Shown here: positions 7,351-14,112 of the stretch, piece after piece | Layout: each line of letters starts with the position of its first letter | Position numbering within the stretch: position 1 is the stretch's first letter | Source: Actinomycetes bacterium | Lineage (GTDB): Bacteria > Actinomycetota > Acidimicrobiia > Acidimicrobiales > Bog-793 | Length of the DNA: 22,701 nucleotides | Assembly: GCA_021821585.1 (NCBI GenBank) | Contig: JAKACF010000010.1 | Location: forward strand, 1 to 22,701 | Direction of reading: 5' to 3' | Program-made: the position numbers and the translations under genes | Notes under the pieces: model-generated | The model's input: the letters and a program-made list of their open reading frames with translations, nothing else | Told to the model about the DNA's origin: nothing | The model's database searches: none

Positions 7351-7359
7351 CGCCGCGTA

Positions 7360-7761
7360 ATGGCGGAGTGCAGGCGGGGACCCTCGGCCCCGATTCGGTG
7401 CAGCTGTGTGCCTTCCTCCCCGCGGGACGCGCGCGAGCTCGTACGCCGGGTGATCGCGGAGTCGGGCTGGCAGGGCGACGCCGAGGCAGCGGTACTCGGG
7501 ACGAGCGAGCTCGTCGCGAACGCCCTCGTCCACGCCGGCTCGCTCAGGCGCCTCGAGCTCTCGCTCAGCGGGTCCTGCCTGCGGGTCGAGGTGGAGGATC
7601 CCTCTCCGGCGACCCCGGCTCCCCGCCATCCGGGCCTCGCCGCCACGCGAGGAAGGGGCATCGCCATCCTCGAGCGGCTGGCGACCTCCTGGGGGTACCG
7701 CTGCCGGGGCGACGGGAAGCTCGTCTGGTTCGAGCTCGAGGGTGCCAGCGCCCGCCGCTGA
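7360..7761 (+). CDS. RsbW-like anti-sigma factor / histidine kinase-like ATPase
   Basis: This 133-residue protein consists of one HATPase_c_2 domain, as in anti-sigma factors of the RsbW/SpoIIAB group, which phosphorylate anti-anti-sigma partners and bind sigma factors. The N-box is seen as SELVANALVHAG (Glu50, Asn54). The G1 box is EDPSP (Asp80), and the G2 box is RGRGIAILERLA (about 97-108), followed by the usual SWGYR. No sigma factor or STAS partner gene is adjacent, which is common for such orphan ATPases in actinobacteria. ATG 7360 is chosen because a SigB/SigF-type promoter ends 9 nt upstream; GTG 7408 is an alternative nearer the conserved domain. It is divergent from hemerythrin 2 and convergent with the FNT channel gene, whose stop is 9 nt away. 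Confidence 0.85.
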   Translation: MAECRRGPSAPIRCSCVPSSPRDARELVRRVIAESGWQGDAEAAVLGTSELVANALVHAGSLRRLELSLSGSCLRVEVEDPSPATPAPRHPGLAATRGRGIAILERLATSWGYRCRGDGKLVWFELEGASARR

Positions 7762-7770
7762 GCCGCCGCG

Positions 7771-8583
7771 TCAGGCAGCCCTTTCCCCCTCGACGGCTTC
7801 GCGGTGCTCGGCGATGCGCTGGCGCGAGGGGATGAGGCGGAACAGCGTCGTGAGCCCGACGCCTCCGACCACGTTGCCGACGATCGAGATGCCGAAGAAG
7901 CGGAGCCACTGCTCGTAGCCGAAGTGCGCCGAGCCGGCCTGCAGGGCGAAGAAGATGAGCAGCGAGTCGAGGATCGAGTGGAACAGCCGCAGGCCGGCGA
8001 GCAGGAAGGCGACGGCGACGCTCGCCGCCAGCTTCACCGGCACCGAGTCGGTCCCGTTGTGCATCCGGGTCATCAGCGTGATCGACATCCCGGCAAGCAC
8101 GGCGAGGGAAAAGGTGCGCAGCGACCAGCCTTCGGCCACGAAGTAGGCCCCGCTGCGCACCGCCTCGTGGTGCAGCGAGGGGAAGGCGCGCATGGCGAAC
8201 CAGGCGATCAGCATCCCACCGCCGAGGTTCCCCGCCAGGGTGCCCGACCACAGCCGGACGGCGTCGGACAGCCCTGCCCGCTTGGCGGCGACCACCGCCA
8301 CCGGCGTGAGGAAGCCCTCGGTGAACAGCTCGCTCCGGCCGAGCAGCAGTGCCATGAAGCCGATGGAGAACGCAAGCCCGGCAAGCGCCTGCGAGCCGGT
8401 CTGCTGACGCACGTACAACAGGGCGAGCACACCGAGCCCGACCTCCATGCCCGCCACGATCCCGGTGACGACCGTGACCGGCCAGGTCCGATGCAACCGC
8501 GGCGCGCCGTCGAGCACGATGCGGTCGAGGGCCTGGTCGACGGCGTGATCCCGCGAGAGGTCACCCCTCTCGTCGACCTGCAT
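7771..8583 (-). CDS. Formate/nitrite transporter (FNT) family channel
   Basis: This 270-residue integral membrane protein of the FNT family belongs to a group of pentameric channels for small monovalent anions such as formate, nitrite or hydrosulfide. Supporting motifs are GFMALLLGRSELFTEGFLTP in the second helix/loop region, the loop LAGNLGGG and the sequence ISIVGNVVGGVGLTTLFRL near the end. The RSELFTE form is typical of the divergent FNT branch often annotated simply as formate/nitrite transporter, so the substrate is not fixed. ATG 8583 is preferred over an in-frame TTG at 8616. It is divergent from signal peptidase I, with 65 nt between the starts. Confidence 0.88.
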   Translation of the reverse strand: MQVDERGDLSRDHAVDQALDRIVLDGAPRLHRTWPVTVVTGIVAGMEVGLGVLALLYVRQQTGSQALAGLAFSIGFMALLLGRSELFTEGFLTPVAVVAAKRAGLSDAVRLWSGTLAGNLGGGMLIAWFAMRAFPSLHHEAVRSGAYFVAEGWSLRTFSLAVLAGMSITLMTRMHNGTDSVPVKLAASVAVAFLLAGLRLFHSILDSLLIFFALQAGSAHFGYEQWLRFFGISIVGNVVGGVGLTTLFRLIPSRQRIAEHREAVEGERAA

Positions 8584-8635
8584 GGAGCAGTACTGTCCCC
8601 GATGCCGCCGGCTCAAACCTTTCGCTCGTGGGGGC

Positions 8636-8641
8636 TATCCT
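8636..8641 (+). promoter_or_regulatory. Candidate -10 box (TATCCT) for leaderless lepB
   Basis: TATCCT ends 7 nt before GTG 8649, so transcription would begin at or next to the start codon. No good -35 was found. This is the main reason for preferring GTG 8649 over GTG 8628 as the signal peptidase start. Confidence 0.4.
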
Positions 8642-8648
8642 CGGCCTC

Positions 8649-9323
8649 GTGCACTCCTCGGGTGACGTCGAACCCGGGTCGCCCGAGCCGAACGAGCCCC
8701 TCGGAGAGGGACCGGTGGCCGCAGGCGGCGGCGAGGTGGCCGCCCGCCACCGTGCCGGAGGCCACAGCAGGCGGCCGGGGCTGGCGACATCGCAGTTCCG
8801 GCGGCTGTTCCCCTGGATCCTCGTCCTCGCCGTGGCGGCCGCCGTCGCCCTCCTGCTCCGGTTCCTCGTCTTCCAGACCTTCTTCGTGCCGAGCAGCTCG
8901 ATGGAGCCGACCCTCATGCCGGGCGACCGCATGCTCGTGCTGAAGGTCGGCATCGGGGCCATCCACCGGGGGGAGATCATCGTCTTCCGCCGGCCCCCCG
9001 GCGACCACCAGGACCCGAGCGACGAGGACCTCGTGAAGCGGGTCATCGCCCTCCCGGGGCAGACGATCTACTCGAAGGGCTCGACGGTCTACGTCGACGG
9101 CAAGCCGATCGCCCAGCCGTGGCTGCCGAAGGGCCAGGCGCCCGGTCCGCCCATCCCCCACCTCACCGTCCCGAAGAACGACTACTTCGTCATGGGGGAC
9201 AACCGGCCGGTCTCCTACGACAGCCGTTACTGGCGGCCCCATTTCGTCCCCCGGTCCTACGTCATCGGCGAGGTGGTCCTGCTCCTCTGGCGGCAGGGCC
9301 ACCCTGACCTGCACGTCTTTTGA
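8649..9323 (+). CDS. lepB: Signal peptidase I
   Basis: This type I leader peptidase cleaves signal peptides from secreted proteins. It is about 224 residues from GTG 8649 (231 from GTG 8628). A disordered hydrophilic N-terminus of about 50 residues precedes a single membrane helix (FPWILVLAVAAAVALLLRFL). The catalytic domain on the outer face follows. The nucleophile Ser84 is in PSSSMEPTLMPGD (box B) and the general base Lys130 in VKRVIALPG (box D). MGDNRPVSYDSR is the conserved box E. All key residues are present, so it should be active. The gene is alone on its strand between the FNT gene and the SAM hydrolase, and a long stem-loop follows the stop. Confidence 0.95.
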   Translation: MHSSGDVEPGSPEPNEPLGEGPVAAGGGEVAARHRAGGHSRRPGLATSQFRRLFPWILVLAVAAAVALLLRFLVFQTFFVPSSSMEPTLMPGDRMLVLKVGIGAIHRGEIIVFRRPPGDHQDPSDEDLVKRVIALPGQTIYSKGSTVYVDGKPIAQPWLPKGQAPGPPIPHLTVPKNDYFVMGDNRPVSYDSRYWRPHFVPRSYVIGEVVLLLWRQGHPDLHVF

Positions 9324-9333
9324 GGCCGGCGCG

Positions 9334-9374
9334 CTCACCGTCCCCGGCCCGGCCGGACGGCCGACGACGGTGAG
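9334..9374 (+). terminator. Long stem-loop after lepB
   Basis: Arms CTCACCGTC (9334-9342) and GACGGTGAG (9366-9374) pair over 9 bp. The 23-nt loop is itself GC-rich and self-complementary. It starts 10 nt after the lepB stop. There is no T-run, as is common in GC-rich genomes. It may terminate lepB or attenuate the next gene. Because it covers GTG 9370, it argues for ATG 9400 as the start of the SAM hydrolase. Confidence 0.5.
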
Positions 9375-9399
9375 GGGGCGCCGCGAGGACCCGGGCGGG

Positions 9400-10251
9400 A
9401 TGCCCGGAGGCGGCTATGACCTCGTCACCTTCGTCACCGACTACGGGCCCTCCGGGGGCTTCGTGGGCGCGCTGCACGCCGTCGTCGACGCCGTCGTCGC
9501 CGGACGCCGGGCGGTGCGGATCGTCGACCTCGACCACGAGATCCCCCGCCACGACGTGCTGCTCGGCGCCCTCAGGATGGAGCGCAGCCTCGCCTACACC
9601 CGGCCCGGCGTCCACGTCGGCGTCGTCGACCCCGGGGTCGGAGGGAGCCGGCGGGGCATCGCCCTCACCTCGGGCGGGAGGGCGTTCGTCGGACCCGACA
9701 ACGGCCTTCTCCTCCTCGCGGCCGAGGCGGCCGGCGAGCTCGGCGAGGTGGTGGCCCTCGAACCGGTCGGCCTCCCGGCCAGATCGAGGACCTTCGACGG
9801 GCGGGACCTGTTCGCCCCCGCCGCCGCCGAGCTCGCCCTCGGCAGGGCGCTCTCGGACCTCGGCCCGCCGCTCGACCCGGCCGGTCTCGTGCGCCTCGAG
9901 CGCCCCGGTGCCGTCCGGCACCCCGACGGCACCCTCGAGCTCCTCGTCGTCCAGGTGGACGGCTTCGGCAACGTCCAGTTCGCCGCCGGCACCGCCGAGG
10001 TCGAGTCCCTCGGCCCCTCGGCCCGGCTCTGGCGGGAGGCGGCGGCCGCCCGGGAGCCGCTCGTCGTCCCCGTGGCCGGGACCTTCGGCGACGTGGACGA
10101 GAACCGCCCCCTCTTGCTCCTCGACTCCGATCTCGCCCTCGCCCTCTCGGTCAACCGGGGACGGGCCGACGAGCTCCTCGGCGGGCTCGAGGTGGGCGAC
10201 CGGATCTTGGCGGCACCCGGGCGGCACGAGGGCCGGCTCGAGGACCGGTAG
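9400..10251 (+). CDS. SAM hydrolase / SAM hydroxide adenosyltransferase (DUF62)
   Basis: This 283-residue protein is of the DUF62 family (fluorinase/chlorinase relatives) that splits S-adenosylmethionine with water into adenosine and methionine. It carries the family motifs in order: TFVTDYGPSGGFVGALH near the start, VVDPGVGGSRRG, VGPDNGLL, TFDGRDLFAPAAA and DGFGNVQF. The last 60 residues form the C-terminal beta domain (VVPVAGTFGDVDENRPLLLLDSDLALALSVN). The cellular role of this widely spread enzyme is not settled. The start could be GTG 9370, but that codon lies in a stem-loop, so ATG 9400 is preferred. It is followed after 27 nt by the DUF3039 gene on the same strand. Confidence 0.92.
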   Translation: MPGGGYDLVTFVTDYGPSGGFVGALHAVVDAVVAGRRAVRIVDLDHEIPRHDVLLGALRMERSLAYTRPGVHVGVVDPGVGGSRRGIALTSGGRAFVGPDNGLLLLAAEAAGELGEVVALEPVGLPARSRTFDGRDLFAPAAAELALGRALSDLGPPLDPAGLVRLERPGAVRHPDGTLELLVVQVDGFGNVQFAAGTAEVESLGPSARLWREAAAAREPLVVPVAGTFGDVDENRPLLLLDSDLALALSVNRGRADELLGGLEVGDRILAAPGRHEGRLEDR

Positions 10252-10278
10252 CGTCGAGGCGAAGGAGGACGACCGGAG

Positions 10279-10575
10279 ATGTCCACGACGAACCCCAACA
10301 CCGAGATCCTCGAGCGGCAGGACACCTCGTCGATCGAGGAGGAGCAGGGTGACCACGAGCGGATGAGCCACATCGTCCTCGAGGGCTTCCGCCCGAACGA
10401 GGACGAGTTCGTCTCGACGGGCCCGAGCGTCGCCGAGGGGATCATCAACGGCACCCCCGTGAGGGCGCTGTGCGGGAAGACCTGGGTGCCGAACCGGGAC
10501 CCGAAGCGCTACCCGCTCTGTCCGACGTGCAAGGAGATCGCGCAGAACATGGGCTGGGACCTGCCGGTCACCTGA
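10279..10575 (+). CDS. DUF3039 family protein
   Basis: This 98-residue protein of unknown function matches the DUF3039 family of actinobacteria. The N-terminal third is acidic and polar (SSIEEEQGDHERMSH). The second half holds ALCGKTWVPNRDPKRYPLCPTCKE, with three cysteines (CG, then CPTC) and an upstream His that could bind zinc like a small ribbon. An AGGAGG site (10263-10268) lies 10 nt before ATG 10279. It sits 27 nt after the SAM hydrolase and likely shares its mRNA. Its last 8 bases overlap the 3' end of the convergent MalY/PatB-type gene. Confidence 0.85.
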   Translation: MSTTNPNTEILERQDTSSIEEEQGDHERMSHIVLEGFRPNEDEFVSTGPSVAEGIINGTPVRALCGKTWVPNRDPKRYPLCPTCKEIAQNMGWDLPVT

Positions 10576-11722
10576 GCGCCGTCTCCGCCGCCGGAAGGGC
10601 GAGGGAGAGCCTCCGGACGATCTCCTCGAGCAGCTCGGCCGAGGTCCCCATGTTCAGCCTTGCGTGGCCGCGGCCCTGGTCTCCGAAGCCGAGCCCCGAG
10701 CTGAGGGCCACCCGGCCCTGCTCCAAGAAGGCGGCCGCCGGGTCGTCGCCGAGGCCGAGGCGCCTGCAGTCGAGCCACACCAGGAAGGACGCCTCCGGCT
10801 CGCAGTAGGCGATCCCGGGGAGCGCCGCCGGGAGCAACCGGCCGAGCGCGCTCCGGTTCGAGTCGAGCTGCCCGAGCACCTCGTCCAGCCATGGCTCGGA
10901 CTGGGCGGAGTAGGCCGCCTCGGTCGCCACGACGCCGAGATGGCTCGGGAAGAGCGCCTCCCAGCGCTCGTTCACGACGCCGGACAGCTCCTCGGATCCG
11001 GCCACGATGAGCCCGCACTTCACTCCGGGGATGTTCCAGCCCTTGGAGGCCGAGTGGAAGACGACGCTGCGCTCGACCATCGGGTGGTCGAGGCTGGCGA
11101 AGGGGACGAAGGTCGCCCCCTCGAGGACGAGGGGCGCATGGATCTCGTCGACGAGGAGCACCACCTCGTGTCGCCAGCAGAGCTCGGCGACGGCGAGCAG
11201 CTCCTCACGGCTCCAGACGCGCCCGAGGGGGTTGTGCGGGCTGCAGAGCAGATAGGCGCTCACCCCCGGGTCGCCGAGGGCCCGGTCGAGGCCCTCGAAG
11301 TCGAGGTCGCGCCCGGCGAGGGGGACGGGCACGACGCGCCGGTCGGTCTGCTCGGTGCGGAAGAAGAAGGGCGGGTAGACCGGCGGGTTGACGACGACGC
11401 CCGAGCCGTGCGGCGTGAGGGCCGCCATCATGGTCGCCACGCCGGTCATGACGTCGGCCGAGGCGTGCACGCGGGCCGGTTCCACCTGCCATCCCCAGCG
11501 GGAGCCGGCGAAGCGGGCGAAGGCGTCGCCGAGATGTGTCGGGTGGGGGTAGCCGAAGTCGCTCATGGCGACCGCCCTCGCCACGGCCTGGCGGATGGGC
11601 GCCGCCACGTCGAAGTCCATCTCGGCGATGAAGGCGGGCAGGACGCCGGCCTCGTAGGCCGACCACTTCTCGCTCGTCCGGGCCCTCAGGCGGGCCGGGG
11701 AGCACTCGCCGAGCTCAGGCAC
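10568..11722 (-). CDS. MalY/PatB-type PLP-dependent aminotransferase or C-S lyase
   Basis: This 384-residue fold type I PLP enzyme is of the MalY/PatB group; members act as cystathionine beta-lyases or aminotransferases on sulfur amino acids. Key motifs are AEMDFDVAAPI near residue 33 (typical of MalY/PatB), NPPVYPPFFF, SPHNPLGR (Asn164), VDEIHAPLV (Asp192) and the PLP lysine Lys227 in SASKGWNIPGVKCG. The C-terminal domain ends in ARLNMGTS. The GTG start at 11722 overlaps the VOC gene stop by 8 nt, so the two are probably cotranslated. Cytoplasmic. The family call is firm, but the exact substrate is not readable. Confidence 0.92.
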   Translation of the reverse strand: MPELGECSPARLRARTSEKWSAYEAGVLPAFIAEMDFDVAAPIRQAVARAVAMSDFGYPHPTHLGDAFARFAGSRWGWQVEPARVHASADVMTGVATMMAALTPHGSGVVVNPPVYPPFFFRTEQTDRRVVPVPLAGRDLDFEGLDRALGDPGVSAYLLCSPHNPLGRVWSREELLAVAELCWRHEVVLLVDEIHAPLVLEGATFVPFASLDHPMVERSVVFHSASKGWNIPGVKCGLIVAGSEELSGVVNERWEALFPSHLGVVATEAAYSAQSEPWLDEVLGQLDSNRSALGRLLPAALPGIAYCEPEASFLVWLDCRRLGLGDDPAAAFLEQGRVALSSGLGFGDQGRGHARLNMGTSAELLEEIVRRLSLALPAAETALR

Positions 11723-12308
11723 CTGCGCGGTAGAGGTCCTTCGTCACCTCGTCGACGAGGCGGGAGCCGACGGTGTGGGTAAGGGTGCCGGCCCGGCGCA
11801 GCTCGAGCACCGCCGGCACCGGGTCCGGGTCGGAGAACATCGCCTCGTCGGCGTAGTCGGCGGGCCGGCCCGTCGGGTCGGTCGTCCACCAGGAGGCCTC
11901 GAGCGCGATGCCGTTGTTGTCGTTGAAGTAGATCGAGCGGAGGAAGCCGTGGTCGACGACGTCGGTCACCTCGCAGTCGTGTGACTTCAGCCGGTCCCGG
12001 AGGCGCAGCAACGCCTCCTCGTCGGGGAGGTTCAAGGAGAGGTGGTCGAACTGCGACGCCTTCTCGTAGGGCACGCCCGCAGGCTTCGAGAACGACTCGA
12101 GCGGCTGGCCGGCGTACTCGAAGAAGGCGACCGTGTTACCGGGGGCGACCTCGAAGAAGTAGTGGCGGAAGGCCGGCGTGGCGAGCGTCGTGACGAGCCG
12201 GGCGTCGAGCACCCCGTGCCAGAAGCGGACGGTGGCGTCCATGTCGGCGGTCACGAGCGCCAGGTGGTGCACGCCCCTCCAGTGGACGGTGTCGGGAGTA
12301 GCAGCCAT
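11715..12308 (-). CDS. VOC-family (glyoxalase/dioxygenase-like) protein
   Basis: This 197-residue protein of the vicinal oxygen chelate superfamily has paired beta-alpha-beta-beta-beta modules. Candidate metal ligands are the His in VHHLALVTADM, the Glu in FFEVAPG or FFEYAG, the His in FDHLSLNLP and the Glu in GIALEASWW. The modules end near residue 140. A tail of about 55 residues is more polar and could form helices. The substrate is unknown; ring-cleaving dioxygenase, glyoxalase or resistance roles are all possible. ATG 12308 is chosen because TAGCGT lies 6 nt upstream, giving a leaderless layout. It overlaps the MalY/PatB-type gene by 8 nt and is divergent from pxpA. Confidence 0.87.
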   Translation of the reverse strand: MAATPDTVHWRGVHHLALVTADMDATVRFWHGVLDARLVTTLATPAFRHYFFEVAPGNTVAFFEYAGQPLESFSKPAGVPYEKASQFDHLSLNLPDEEALLRLRDRLKSHDCEVTDVVDHGFLRSIYFNDNNGIALEASWWTTDPTGRPADYADEAMFSDPDPVPAVLELRRAGTLTHTVGSRLVDEVTKDLYRAGA

Positions 12309-12314
12309 GTCCTT

Positions 12315-12320
12315 ACGCTA
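12315..12320 (-). promoter_or_regulatory. Candidate -10 box (TAGCGT) for leaderless VOC gene
   Basis: On the minus strand TAGCGT is followed by AAGGAC and then the VOC ATG, a 6-nt gap that puts the transcript start on the A of ATG. The AAGGA in the gap looks like a ribosome binding site but would not be transcribed in that case. No -35 match was found. Confidence 0.45.
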
Positions 12321-12361
12321 GGACGCTGGCACGGGCCCCGCGGGCGCGAGACCATGGGCAG

Positions 12362-13030
12362 ATGAGCGCGGTCGACCTGAACGCCGATCTCGGGGAGATC
12401 CCGGGTGACCTCGTCCTCATGGAGGTGGTGACGAGCGCCAACATCGCCTGCGGCGGGCACGCCGGCGATGCCCGCTCGATGTCGGAGGCGGTGAAGGCGG
12501 CCGCCGACCACGGCGTGCACGTCGGCGCCCATCCCTCGTACCCCGACCGGGAGGGCTTCGGGCGCGTCGAGCGCTACGAGGCGCCGGAGGTGGTCGCCCG
12601 CCAGGTCCGCGAGCAGGTGGAGGCCCTCGCGAGCCTCGGCGAGGTGCACTACGTGAAGCTGCACGGCGCCCTGTACCACCGGGCCAACAACGACCCCGCC
12701 CTCGCCGAGGCCATCTTGGAGGTCCTGCCGGTCCACCACGTCCTCGCCCAGGTCGGAGCGCTGCTCTCCGGCGCCCGGGAACGGGGCTGGGGGACGACCG
12801 AGGAGGGCTTCTGCGACCGTGCCTACCGGGAGGACGGGACGCTCGTCCCCCGCGGCGAGCCGGGAGCCGTCCTCGAGGACGAAGCCGAGGTGGTCCGCCA
12901 GGCCATCCGCCTCGCCCCCCGCGTCGGCTCGCTCTGCCTGCACGGCGACACCCCCGGGGCACTCGCCTTCGCCCGCAGGGTACGGGCCGCCCTCGAGGAG
13001 TCCGGGATCGAGGTGCGTCCCTTCACCTGA
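12362..13030 (+). CDS. pxpA: 5-oxoprolinase subunit A (LamB/YcsF family)
   Basis: This 222-residue protein is of the LamB/YcsF family, subunit A of the PxpABC 5-oxoprolinase that opens 5-oxoproline (pyroglutamate) to glutamate with ATP. Clear motifs are VDLNADLGE at the start, SANIACGGHAGDARSM, VGAHPSYPDREGFGR, HYVKLHGALYHRANND and CLHGDTPGALAFARRVR. It is about 20 residues shorter than the 244-residue E. coli protein, mainly in the segment before the CLHGD motif, where a conserved insertion is missing. The partners PxpB and PxpC are encoded as a fusion at 17215-18726. ATG 12362 has no ribosome binding site, but GACCAT ends 6 nt before it. Confidence 0.92.
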   Translation: MSAVDLNADLGEIPGDLVLMEVVTSANIACGGHAGDARSMSEAVKAAADHGVHVGAHPSYPDREGFGRVERYEAPEVVARQVREQVEALASLGEVHYVKLHGALYHRANNDPALAEAILEVLPVHHVLAQVGALLSGARERGWGTTEEGFCDRAYREDGTLVPRGEPGAVLEDEAEVVRQAIRLAPRVGSLCLHGDTPGALAFARRVRAALEESGIEVRPFT

Positions 13031-13043
13031 GCTGCCCAGATGC

Positions 13044-13064
13044 CTGGCGAGGAGGCGGCGCCAG
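13044..13064 (+). terminator. Possible weak terminator after pxpA
   Basis: Six-base arms CTGGCG (13044-13049) and CGCCAG (13059-13064) with a 9-nt loop begin 14 nt after the pxpA stop. The stem is short and has no T-run, so the call is tentative. The rest of 13065-13130 shows only GC-rich, non-coding sequence. Confidence 0.25.
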
Positions 13065-13132
13065 CGTCCCCGCCGCGGCGCCGAGGCGGGCGAATGCCCA
13101 GTCCGGTCTTCCTGATGACCCGGTGCGTATTA

Positions 13133-13168
13133 AGGTGACCATATTGACACGTGATCTATAAGTCACCT
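13133..13168. promoter_or_regulatory. Symmetric operator in the arsR-type promoter
   Basis: Arms AGGTGAC (13133-13139) and GTCACCT (13162-13168) are centred on 13150.5. The central palindrome CACGTG (13148-13153) has the same centre, with exactly 8 nt on either side. The dyad overlaps the -35, the spacer and the first base of the -10. This is a good position for repression by the ArsR-type protein encoded immediately downstream. The symmetry is seen; the binder is inferred. Confidence 0.55.
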
Positions 13169-13173
13169 ATAAT
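13144..13173 (+). promoter_or_regulatory. Consensus housekeeping promoter, leaderless
   Basis: TTGACA (13144-13149) and TATAAT (13168-13173) match the vegetative -35 and -10 perfectly, with an 18-bp spacer. They lie in a short AT-rich island within GC-rich DNA. The 6-nt gap after TATAAT puts the transcript start on the A of ATG 13180, so the arsR-type message should have no leader. Confidence 0.85.
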
Positions 13174-13179
13174 GGGGCC

Positions 13180-13500
13180 ATGGACGACGACGGGGTCTTC
13201 AAGGCACTGGCCGACCCGACCCGCCGGCTCCTGCTCGACCGCCTCTACGAGCGGGACGGGCTGAGCCTCGGTGAGCTCGAGGCGGCCGTGCCGGAGCTCA
13301 CGCGTTTCGGGGTGATGCGTCATCTCGGCGTGCTGGAGCAGGCGGGGCTCGTCGTCACCCGCAGACAGGGGCGCTTCAAGCACCACTACCTGAACCCCGT
13401 GCCGATCCGCGAGATCTACGAGCGCTGGCTCGACAAGTACCGCGACCGCCAGGCGGCGGCGCTGCTCGACCTGAAAGAAGAACTGGAGGCAGGACGATGA
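13180..13500 (+). CDS. ArsR-family transcriptional regulator
   Basis: This 106-residue winged-helix protein is of the ArsR/SmtB type. The opening VFKALADPTRRLLLDRLYERDGLSLGELEAAV is the standard start, followed by a recognition helix around GVMRHLGVLEQAGLVVTRRQGRFKHHYLN. The C-terminal third ends in an Arg/Glu-rich helix. No metal-binding Cys pairs are present, so it is not a metal sensor of the classical kind. Members like this often sit in two-gene units with a SRPBCC protein, and that is the case here: the stop overlaps the next start as ATGA. Probably an autorepressor, given the symmetric dyad across its promoter. The ATG is the first transcribed base by promoter position. Confidence 0.93.
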   Translation: MDDDGVFKALADPTRRLLLDRLYERDGLSLGELEAAVPELTRFGVMRHLGVLEQAGLVVTRRQGRFKHHYLNPVPIREIYERWLDKYRDRQAAALLDLKEELEAGR

Positions 13501-13961
13501 CCGACAGAACCGAGACCGTGGCGACGACCCAGGTGTACCAGCTCTACATCAACTCGAGCCCCGAGCGGGTGTGGGAGGCCGTCACGGACCCCGCCATGCT
13601 CGTGCGCTTCTTCCACGGGGCCCACTTCGAGTCGACCTTCTCCCCCGGCGCACCCCTTCGCAGCTGGTCTCCCGACCACTCGACTCTCTGGGGCGACAAC
13701 CTCGTCGTCGAGGCGGACCCGCCGCGCAGGCTCGTCCACACCTGGCGAAGCCTGTACGACCCCGAGATGGCCGCCGAGCCCGAGAGCAGGGTCACCTGGG
13801 AGCTCGAGGCGCAGCCGGGCGGAGTGACCAGGCTGACGGTGACCCACGACCGCCTGGAGGGCTCTCCGAAGACGGCCGCGAGCGTCCGCGGCTGGTCCTA
13901 CATCCTCTCCAGCCTGAAGAGCCTTCTCGAGACGGGCGAGCCCCTGCCGATCGCCGGCTGA
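13497..13961 (+). CDS. SRPBCC (AHSA1-like) domain protein
   Basis: This 154-residue single-domain protein belongs to the START/Bet v1-like SRPBCC superfamily, AHSA1 branch. It opens with VYQLYINSSPERVWEAVTDPAMLVRFFHG. Further typical strands are VVEADPPRRLVHTWRS and SRVTWELEAQPGGVTRLTVTHD. The C-terminal helix GWSYILSSLKSLLETGEPL closes the cavity. Such proteins bind hydrophobic ligands, but the ligand is not known here. It overlaps the ArsR-type gene by 4 nt (ATGA). The ligand or its effect may be what the regulator responds to, which is inference from this common gene pair. A strong terminator hairpin follows 68 nt after the stop. Confidence 0.92.
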   Translation: MTDRTETVATTQVYQLYINSSPERVWEAVTDPAMLVRFFHGAHFESTFSPGAPLRSWSPDHSTLWGDNLVVEADPPRRLVHTWRSLYDPEMAAEPESRVTWELEAQPGGVTRLTVTHDRLEGSPKTAASVRGWSYILSSLKSLLETGEPLPIAG

Positions 13962-14028
13962 CCGGCGAGAGAGCAGACGGGGAGCGCGTCCACCGGAACG
14001 AGCGCCGGAACTGCGGGGCTCGTTCCCG

Positions 14029-14065
14029 CGTCGCGCCGCCCACCAGAATCGTGGGCGGCGCGACG
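14029..14065. terminator. Bidirectional terminator hairpin between convergent genes
   Basis: Perfect 15-bp arms (14029-14043 and 14051-14065), outer base pair C-G, enclose a 7-nt loop, CAGAATC. It sits 67 nt past the SRPBCC stop and 47 nt past the convergent lipoprotein stop, where both transcripts must end. No T-run flanks it. The rest of 13962-14112 shows nothing else. Confidence 0.8.
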
Positions 14066-14112
14066 GTTCGTCCGGCAGGCCGCGGGAGCCGCACCGAGAG
14101 GCACCGGTTCGC

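Noticed and set aside
5680..7359. Long plus-strand frame running into the RsbW-like gene
   Set aside because: Only the last 133 codons are protein-like. The earlier part is opposite the quinone reductase and hemerythrin genes.
9370..9399. GTG 9370 as start of the SAM hydrolase
   Set aside because: It lies inside the stem-loop after lepB, and the ten extra residues are Arg/Gly-rich and not family-like. ATG 9400 is simpler, though not proven.
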